64,000 nucleotides of DNA from Tomitella gaofuii (lineage in GTDB: Bacteria; Actinomycetota; Actinomycetes; Mycobacteriales; Mycobacteriaceae). The stretch lies in NCBI RefSeq assembly GCF_014126825.1, contig NZ_CP059900.1, forward strand, positions 1,716,954 through 1,780,953, given 5' to 3'. Both the position numbers and the translations under genes were made by a program. The notes under the pieces are model-generated. The model was not told the origin of the DNA, made no database searches, and saw only the letters and a list, made by a program, of their open reading frames with translations. Positions 58,712-64,000 of this stretch are shown here, one piece after another; positions within the stretch are counted from its first letter, which is position 1; every line of letters starts with the position of its first letter.

Positions 58712-58959
58712 GGCCGGCGGCCCCGGAAGACCGGGGGCATAGCCCGGCGGCGGCCGGATCCCGCCCCCGCGCCCGGCCACGCGGCCTAGCGTGGAGGTAT
58801 GACCAACGTACTGGCCGACGCCACCTCTCCGTATCTGCGTCAGCACGCCGGCAACCCGGTGCACTGGCGGCAGTGGGGTGACGCTCCGTTCGCCGAGGCG
58901 CGCGAACGTGACGTCCCCGTCCTGCTGTCCATCGGGTACTCGTCGTGCCACTGGTGCCA
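58712..58959 (+). repeat. Original yyaL start region (right copy of the duplication)
   Basis: Intact counterpart of 56117-56276. It carries the functional yyaL ribosome site and start, so expression of yyaL may have been preserved by the duplication. Confidence 0.8.
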
Positions 58960-61011
58960 TGTGATGGCCCACGAGTCCTTCGAGGACCCGGCGGTGGCGC
59001 AGGTGATGAACGACAACTTCGTGTGCATCAAGGTCGACCGCGAGGAGCGGCCCGACCTGGACGCGGTGTACATGAACGCCACCGTCGCGTTGACCGGGCA
59101 GGGCGGCTGGCCCATGACGTGCTTCCTCACCCCGGACGACGCCGCGCCGTTCTACGCGGGCACCTACTATCCGCCGGCCCCGCGCGGCGGCATGCCCGGC
59201 TTCGTGCAATTGCTCACCGCCATCAGCGACACCTGGGCCACCCGCCGCGACGACGTGCGCACCGCCGCGGCCTCGGTGGTCGAACACCTGCAGGCGGCGG
59301 CGCAGGTACTGCCCGACGGCACCCGGCCCGTGGGCGCGGCGCTGCTCGACGACGCGGTGGGCGCGATCCTCGAAGATGAGGACACCGTGCACGGCGGGTT
59401 CGGCGGCGCCCCCAAGTTCCCGCCCAGCGCGCTGCTCGAGGGGCTGTTGCGCCATCACGAGCGCACGGGCTCGGTGCCGGCGCTGCAGGCGGTGCGCCGT
59501 ACCGCCGACGTGATGGCGTGCGGCGGCATCCACGACCAGCTCGCCGGCGGCTTCGCGCGGTACTCGGTGGATCCCGGGTGGGTGGTGCCGCACTTCGAGA
59601 AGATGCTCTACGACAATGCGCTGCTGCTGCGGGTGTATGCGCACCTGGCCCGGCGCACGGGGTCGGCGGTGGCGGGCCGCGTGGCGGGCGACTGCGCGGA
59701 GTTCCTGCTGCGTGATCTCCGCACGCCCGAAGGCGGTTTCGCTTCGGCGCTGGACGCTGATACCAACGGTGTCGAGGGTGCCACCTACGTCTGGACGCCG
59801 GACGAACTCGCCGCTGCGGTGGGGGACGACGACGGGGCGTGGGCGGCCAAGCTGCTCGGCGTCACCGAGTCCGGCACGTTCGAGGCGGGCGCCTCGGTGC
59901 TGCAGCTGCGCGACGAGCCGGACGACCCGGCGCGGTGGGCCGGCGTGCGTGCGCGTCTGCTGCGCGCCCGGGACGGCAGGCCGCAACCGGGCCGCGACGA
60001 CAAGGTGGTCACCGCGTGGAACGGGATGGCCATCCTGGCGCTGGTCGAGGCGTGGTCGTGGCGCGCGAGTGCGCGCGACTCGGCGGGCGCGGGCGACGAC
60101 GAGGGTCCGGGCATCGGTGCCGGCGACGGCACACGACCTTCAGAAGAATCTGACGCCGCCGCGGACGTGTGGCTGACGGCGGCGGAGGAGTGCGCGCGCC
60201 TGCTGCTGGGCACGCACAAGGTCGACGGTCGGCTGCGGCGGTCGTCGCTGGGTGGACGCGTGGGCGCGGCCGACGCGGTGCTCGAGGACTATGCGTACCT
60301 GGCGTCGGGCCTGCTGGCGCTGCACTGCGCGACGGGCGCGCAGGAGTGGCTCACCGAGGCGCAGGACCTCATCGACACCGCCGTCGATCTCTTCGCCGAC
60401 CCGGACTCGCCCGGCAGCTGGTTCGATACCGCCGCGGACGCGGAGACTCTGGTGCACCGGCCGCGCGACCCGGTGGACGGCGCCACGCCCTCCGGCGCCT
60501 CGGCGATCACCGACGCGCTGCTGACGGCGTCCGCCCTGGCCGACGCCGGCTCTGCGGCCGGGTACCGCACGGCTGCGGAGGCGTCGCTCACCCGCGCGGG
60601 CGTGCTGCTCGAGCGCGCGCCGCGGTCGGCGGGCAATTGGCTGGCGGTCGCCGAGGCGGCCGAGCACGGCCCGGTGCAGGTGGCCATCGCGCACGCCCCG
60701 GGCGACAGCGGCCTGGTGGCGCTGGCGCGGCGCCTCGCGCCGGGCGGCGCGGTGGTGGTGGGGGCGGCCCGCGGGACTCCACGCCGCTGCTGGCGGACCG
60801 CCCGCTGCTGCGCGACCAGGCGACCGCCTACGTGTGCCGGCACTTCGTGTGCGACAGGCCGTCCACGTCGGAGGCGGAACTGCGGGGCCTGCTCGAGGCG
60901 TCGCTGCGCGGCCCCGCCGGGGACCGTGGGGCCGCGCACCGCGCCGATTCGGCAGCCGACCGGCTGCTGTTCCCGCCGCCGGGCACCGAACCCGGTCAGA
61001 CGTTCATTTGA
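58799..61011 (+). CDS. YyaL-like protein, thioredoxin domain plus (alpha/alpha)6 barrel, frameshifted near the end
   Basis: About 737 aa. An N-terminal DUF255 thioredoxin-like domain carries CxxC in SSCHWCHVM (residues 50-53), [11 protein letters not shown] and [15 protein letters not shown] glycosyl-hydrolase-like helical barrel follows ([44 protein letters not shown]). Rv1084 homologue; suspected role in isoprenoid or N-acylglucosamine-type metabolism is not proven. One -1 frame change near 60770 (VVVGAAR then [17 protein letters not shown]) is needed to reach the natural C-terminus at 61011; read as is, the tail becomes Arg/Cys-rich nonsense to 61129. True mutation or sequence error. GTGGAGGT 5 bases before the ATG. 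Confidence 0.8.
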
Positions 61012-62126
61012 CCGGCGGCCGGCGCGCCAAGCGCCGCGGTGCCGCGCGCCTGCCGTGCGGTGCGCACCGCCGCGGCGAACTCGCGGACCAGGTCGGCGGT
61101 GTCGCCCCAGGCCATGCACTTGTCGGTGACCGACTTGCCGTACACGAGCGGCTCGGCGTCGAGGCCCTGGTTGCCGGCCTCGATGAAGCTCTCGAGCATG
61201 ACCGCGGCGATCGCGTCCTCGCCGGCCGCGATCCGGCCGGCGATCTCGCGGGCGACGGCGACCTGACGCACGTCGTCCTTGCCGCTGTTGGCGTGGCTCG
61301 CGTCGATCATGACCCGCTCGGCCAGTCCGGCGGCCCGCAGCCGCTCGACGGCGCCGGCCACGTCCCCGGCCGCGTAGTTGCTGCCGCCGCGGCCGCCGCG
61401 CAAGATCACGTGCCCTTCGGCGTTCCCGCGGGTGCGGACGATCGCGGTGCGGCCGTCCTCGGTGCTGCCGAAGAATACGTGCGGGGCGCGCGCGGCGCCG
61501 CAGCCGTCGACTGCCACTTGCACGTTGCCGTCGGTGGCGTTCTTGAACCCGATGGGCATCGACAGCCCGGACGCGAGCTGGCGGTGCACCTGGCTCTCGG
61601 TGGTGCGCGCGCCGATGGCGCCCCACGACACGGCGTCGGCGATGTATTGGGGGCTGATGGGCTCGAGGAACTCGCAGCCTACGGGCAGGCCCGCGTCGAG
61701 CACGTCCAGCAGCAGCTCGCGGGCCATGCGCAGGCCGCGGGGCACGTCGAACGTCTCGTCCAGACCGGGGTCGTTGATGAGGCCCTTCCATCCGGTGGTG
61801 GTGCGCGGCTTCTCGAAGTACACGCGCATCACCACGAGGACGTCGTCGCGGACCTCGCGGGCCACCGATGCGAGCCGGGCGGCGTAGTCGCGGGCCGCGT
61901 CGGGGTCGTGGACGGAGCACGGGCCGACGACGAGCAGCACGCGGTCGTCGGTGCCGTCGAGCACGCGGGCGATCTCGTCGCGGCTGCGTTCCACCAGGCG
62001 GGCACGGTCCGCGCCCAGCGGCTGCGCGCCCACGAGCTCGCGGGGCGTGGGCAGGTGGTCGAAGCCCGCCACGTTGCGGTCGGTGGTGCTCGCGGCTCCG
62101 GCGGGGGTGTCGAGGATCGTGGTCAC
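60996..62126 (-). CDS. aroG: 3-deoxy-7-phosphoheptulonate (DAHP) synthase, class I
   Basis: First enzyme of the shikimate pathway, joining phosphoenolpyruvate and erythrose 4-phosphate. 376 aa. Class I motifs: LLVVGPCSVHD (near 65), MRVYFEKPRTTTGWKG (near 100), GCEFLEPISPQY, TTESQVHRQLASGLSMPIGFKN in parts (near 180), IVRTRGNAEGHVILRGG and MIDASHANSGKDD (near 275). GTG 62126 begins at TTILDTP. The ~220-base leader contains a terminator-like hairpin and a competing long stem. Tail-to-tail overlap of 16 bases with yyaL. In M. tuberculosis this slot holds a different gene (Rv1085c). Confidence 0.93.
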   Translation of the reverse strand: MTTILDTPAGAASTTDRNVAGFDHLPTPRELVGAQPLGADRARLVERSRDEIARVLDGTDDRVLLVVGPCSVHDPDAARDYAARLASVAREVRDDVLVVMRVYFEKPRTTTGWKGLINDPGLDETFDVPRGLRMARELLLDVLDAGLPVGCEFLEPISPQYIADAVSWGAIGARTTESQVHRQLASGLSMPIGFKNATDGNVQVAVDGCGAARAPHVFFGSTEDGRTAIVRTRGNAEGHVILRGGRGGSNYAAGDVAGAVERLRAAGLAERVMIDASHANSGKDDVRQVAVAREIAGRIAAGEDAIAAVMLESFIEAGNQGLDAEPLVYGKSVTDKCMAWGDTADLVREFAAAVRTARQARGTAALGAPAAGQMNV

Positions 62127-62215
62127 GGTCAGGGCCTTTCGGTGTGGTGGGGGAACTGCTCTGCGGAGCGGGCCCCGTCCGCGATCCGGTCCGGAAGCCC
62201 GTCTTTCACGACGAA

Positions 62216-62240
62216 AGGCAGAGACCGTGGGTCTCTGCCT
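62216..62240 (-). terminator. Terminator-like hairpin in the aroG leader
   Basis: 11-bp perfect arms AGGCAGAGACC / GGTCTCTGCCT with a CAC loop, followed on the minus strand by TTCGTCGT. It lies 90 bases upstream of the aroG start and downstream of any aroG promoter, so it would end transcription before the gene: an attenuator rather than a gene-end terminator, since uppS is divergent. Confidence 0.6.
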
Positions 62241-62242
62241 TG

Positions 62243-62297
62243 GGCTCCGGATGCGGAAGTTGATCAGCGTGCACGACCAACGGCCCCATCCGGAGCC
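62243..62297 (-). promoter_or_regulatory. Long stem upstream of the aroG hairpin (possible antiterminator or sensor)
   Basis: 11-bp perfect arms GGCTCCGGATG / CATCCGGAGCC enclosing 33 bases, ending 3 bases before the terminator-like hairpin. The loop spans two UGG codons in one reading frame, but no closed leader ORF rich in aromatic codons was found. Its mutual exclusion with ribosome or factor binding could set the hairpin below. Confidence 0.5.
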
Positions 62298-62528
62298 GTG
62301 GTAAAGCGCCAATAGGCGCGCGCGCTGAGTCGATTGATCACGCCGACGACCGTACCAGAGAGGCGTGCCGCGGTTCCGGCGGGCGCTTCCGGCGGACACG
62401 GCGGCCGGTCCCGGAACCCGGCGCCTGCGCCGGGTGTCCAGGTACGGCGCGCCGCGGGGCGGGGCGTAGGCTCAGCCGGGGCGGACCGGGCCCGCGGACA
62501 GCCCGGCCGGTGCATCGACGAATAGGCG

Positions 62529-63296
62529 GTGAACGTGCGCAACCCGTTGTACCGGCTCTATGAGCAGCATCTTCGGCGAGGGCTCGAGGGCAGGCCGCGG
62601 CCGCGGCACGTCGGGGTGGTGTGCGACGGCAACCGCCGGTGGGCCCGCGAGAACGGCTTCGACGACATCAGCCACGGACACCGTATGGGGGCGCGTAAGA
62701 TCGCCGAGATGCTCGACTGGTGCGACAGCGCGGGCGTCGAGATGGCCACCATCTACCTGCTGTCCACGGAGAATCTCAACCGCGACCCTGCCGAACTCGA
62801 GGTGCTCTTCGAGATCATCACCGACGTGGTGGACGAGCTCTCCGGGCCGGAACGCAACTGGCGCGTGTGCATCGTGGGAGCGCTCGAGCTGCTGCCGGAT
62901 GACCAGGCCAAGCGTCTGCGCGCCGCGTCGGAGCGTACGGAGGGGTGCACGGGAACGCAGGTGAACATCGCCGTGGGCTACGGCGGCCGCCAGGAGATCT
63001 GCTACGCCGTCAAGTCGCTGCTGCGCAAGGAGCTCGCAGACGGGGCCGCCGGCGAGCAGCTGGTGGATTCGATCACGCCGGAGGCCATCGGCGCCCATCT
63101 TTACACCTCCGGCCAGCCCGATCCGGACCTGCTGATCCGCACCTCGGGGGAGCAGCGCCTATCCGGGTTCCTCCTGTGGCAGAGCGCGTACTCGGAGATC
63201 TGGTTCACCGAGGTGTACTGGCCGGAGTTCCGCCGCGTCGACTTCCTGCGCGCCCTGCGCGACTACTCCGCGCGGCACCGCCGGTACGGGGCCTGA
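62529..63296 (+). CDS. uppS: Short-chain cis-prenyltransferase (UppS/Rv1086 family)
   Basis: Condenses isopentenyl diphosphate with allylic diphosphates to make Z-prenyl diphosphates for wall lipids. 255 aa. Motifs: VGVVCDGNRRWARE with the catalytic Asp (near 33), GHRMGARKI (near 52), YLLSTENLNR (near 76), and IRTSGEQRLSGFLLWQSAYSE (near 200, in two parts RTSGEQRLS and FLLWQSAYSE). In M. tuberculosis the neighbour of this order, Rv1086, makes E,Z-farnesyl diphosphate; product length here is not decided by sequence. GTG 62529 after AATAGGCG; divergent from aroG. Confidence 0.92.
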   Translation: MNVRNPLYRLYEQHLRRGLEGRPRPRHVGVVCDGNRRWARENGFDDISHGHRMGARKIAEMLDWCDSAGVEMATIYLLSTENLNRDPAELEVLFEIITDVVDELSGPERNWRVCIVGALELLPDDQAKRLRAASERTEGCTGTQVNIAVGYGGRQEICYAVKSLLRKELADGAAGEQLVDSITPEAIGAHLYTSGQPDPDLLIRTSGEQRLSGFLLWQSAYSEIWFTEVYWPEFRRVDFLRALRDYSARHRRYGA

Positions 63297-63331
63297 CACA
63301 GGATCAGACCCCGCACGGAGTCAGCGCCTCC

Positions 63332-64000
63332 TCACGGAATCAGTACCGCCCGGCCCAGGATCGCGCCGCGTTCCAGCCGCGCGAACACCGACGGCCCCTC
63401 CGCGAGCGGGAACGTCTCGATCTCCGCGCGGATCGCGCCCGCCGCGGCCAGCGCCAGCGATTCGACGAGGTCGTTGCGGGTGCCGGCGTAGGCCTTCGTG
63501 ACGCTGGCGCCCCAGGGCCAGCCGTCGCCGAGCGCGCCGTCGGCGGCGATGCCCGGGACCCCGCCGCCGAGGCCCACCATCCGGTAGGCGCCGCCGGGCG
63601 CCACCGCGCGGACCGCCAGCTGCGCGGTCGCGTCCACGCCGACGAAGTCGAACACCGCCTCCGCCCCGCGGCCCCCGGTGAGCCGCAGGATCGTCTCCGC
63701 AGCGGCGTCGTCGGCGGCGAGGGCGACGTCCGCGCCCAGTCGCGCGGCGGCGTCGAGCTTGTCCCGGGCCAGGTCGACGGCGATCACGCGCACCGGGCTG
63801 ACGGCGCGCAGGATCTGCACCGCGATGTGGCCGAGGCCGCCGACGCCGATCACCACCGCGGTGCCGCCGGGGCGCAGGTGCGCGCGTGCACCGTCGATGG
63901 CGTGGTAGCTCGTCAACGCCGCATCGGCCAGCGGCGCGGCCTGCGCCGGTGCGATGTCGGTGGGCACGAACGCCGTCGTCGGCACCACGACGTACTCGGC
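63332..64000 (-). CDS. Zinc-type alcohol dehydrogenase/quinone oxidoreductase, N-terminus beyond the window
   Basis: C-terminal ~220 residues of a medium-chain dehydrogenase. It has AAPLADAALTSYHAI, the NAD(P)-binding VVIGVGGLGHIAVQIL, and substrate-domain residues to GAILGRAVLIP at the stop. The frame stays open to the window end (AEYVVVPTTAFVP), so the catalytic N-terminal domain is missing here. Convergent with uppS. Confidence 0.85.
   Translation of the reverse strand, partial: AEYVVVPTTAFVPTDIAPAQAAPLADAALTSYHAIDGARAHLRPGGTAVVIGVGGLGHIAVQILRAVSPVRVIAVDLARDKLDAAARLGADVALAADDAAAETILRLTGGRGAEAVFDFVGVDATAQLAVRAVAPGGAYRMVGLGGGVPGIAADGALGDGWPWGASVTKAYAGTRNDLVESLALAAAGAIRAEIETFPLAEGPSVFARLERGAILGRAVLIP

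Noticed and set aside
58666..58881. 71-codon frame across the yyaL start
   Set aside because: It is the continuation frame of the duplicated promoter region and is antagonistic to the strong yyaL start; no separate gene needed.
62246..62330. Classical Trp-type leader peptide before aroG
   Set aside because: The frame containing two Trp codons has no good start and no stop before aroG, so a standard ribosome-mediated attenuator is not shown.
62126..62399. N-terminal extension of AroG by 91 residues
   Set aside because: The frame is open but runs through two perfect hairpins and reads as Arg-rich filler; family members begin near TTILDTP.

Overview
The window comes from a high-GC actinobacterium that makes mycothiol. 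It most likely belongs to the mycolic-acid order Mycobacteriales, in the broad Mycobacterium/Gordonia/Tsukamurella/Dietzia range; the genus cannot be fixed from sequence alone. Two blocks keep the gene order known from Mycobacterium tuberculosis. One is mfd-mazG-lpqU-eno-ftsB-DUF501-ppx (Rv1020-Rv1026 order). The other is fadA3-GDSL-cbs-metB and greA-DUF4307-mca-Rv1083-yyaL-uppS (Rv1074c-Rv1086 order). Base composition, GTG/TTG starts and strong GGAGG ribosome sites fit.

Layout. 0.1-13 kb is housekeeping: transcription-coupled repair (mfd), NTP clean-up (mazG), a wall lytic transglycosylase, a secreted protein, a TetR/TauD-type dioxygenase operon, enolase, a divisome protein, DUF501 and an exopolyphosphatase-like phosphatase. 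13.4-23.7 kb is a mobile island between tRNA-Leu(UAA) and a 44-bp repeat of the tRNA 3' half. It holds a tandem pair of identical ISKra4-type insertion sequences, the second cut by an IS3-family element, which is itself cut by a RIT element (three tyrosine recombinases, all frameshifted), followed by IS1380, IS3 and ISL3 remnants. 23.7-34.5 kb is core again: SRAP protein, Bax-inhibitor-like membrane protein, thiolase, SGNH esterase, a large LuxR-type (LAL) regulator, then cystathionine beta-synthase and cystathionine gamma-synthase.

34.5-52.5 kb is accessory: an unrecognised 630-aa protein, a Baeyer-Villiger-type monooxygenase, a MarR-type regulator divergent from an ABC exporter pair, a secreted beta-propeller, a GntR/MFS operon divergent from an acyl-CoA synthetase across a palindromic operator, a paralogous SEC-C protein pair, and a RelBE-like toxin-antitoxin cassette lodged in the remains of a DUF3883 gene next to an XRE regulator. 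52.7-64 kb returns to core: cupin, greA, DUF4307, mycothiol conjugate amidase, yyaL, aroG, uppS and a partial dehydrogenase. A 2.4-kb insertion between mca and yyaL brings a two-gene AbiE-like (HTH/nucleotidyltransferase) module and leaves a broken duplicate of the yyaL 5' end.

The strongest signals are three layered gains of selfish or defence DNA (tRNA island, RelBE cassette with 47-bp flanking repeats, AbiE-like insertion), several perfect palindromes that look like operators, and a terminator-like hairpin pair in the aroG leader. All positions and motifs were read by eye; no database search was run.
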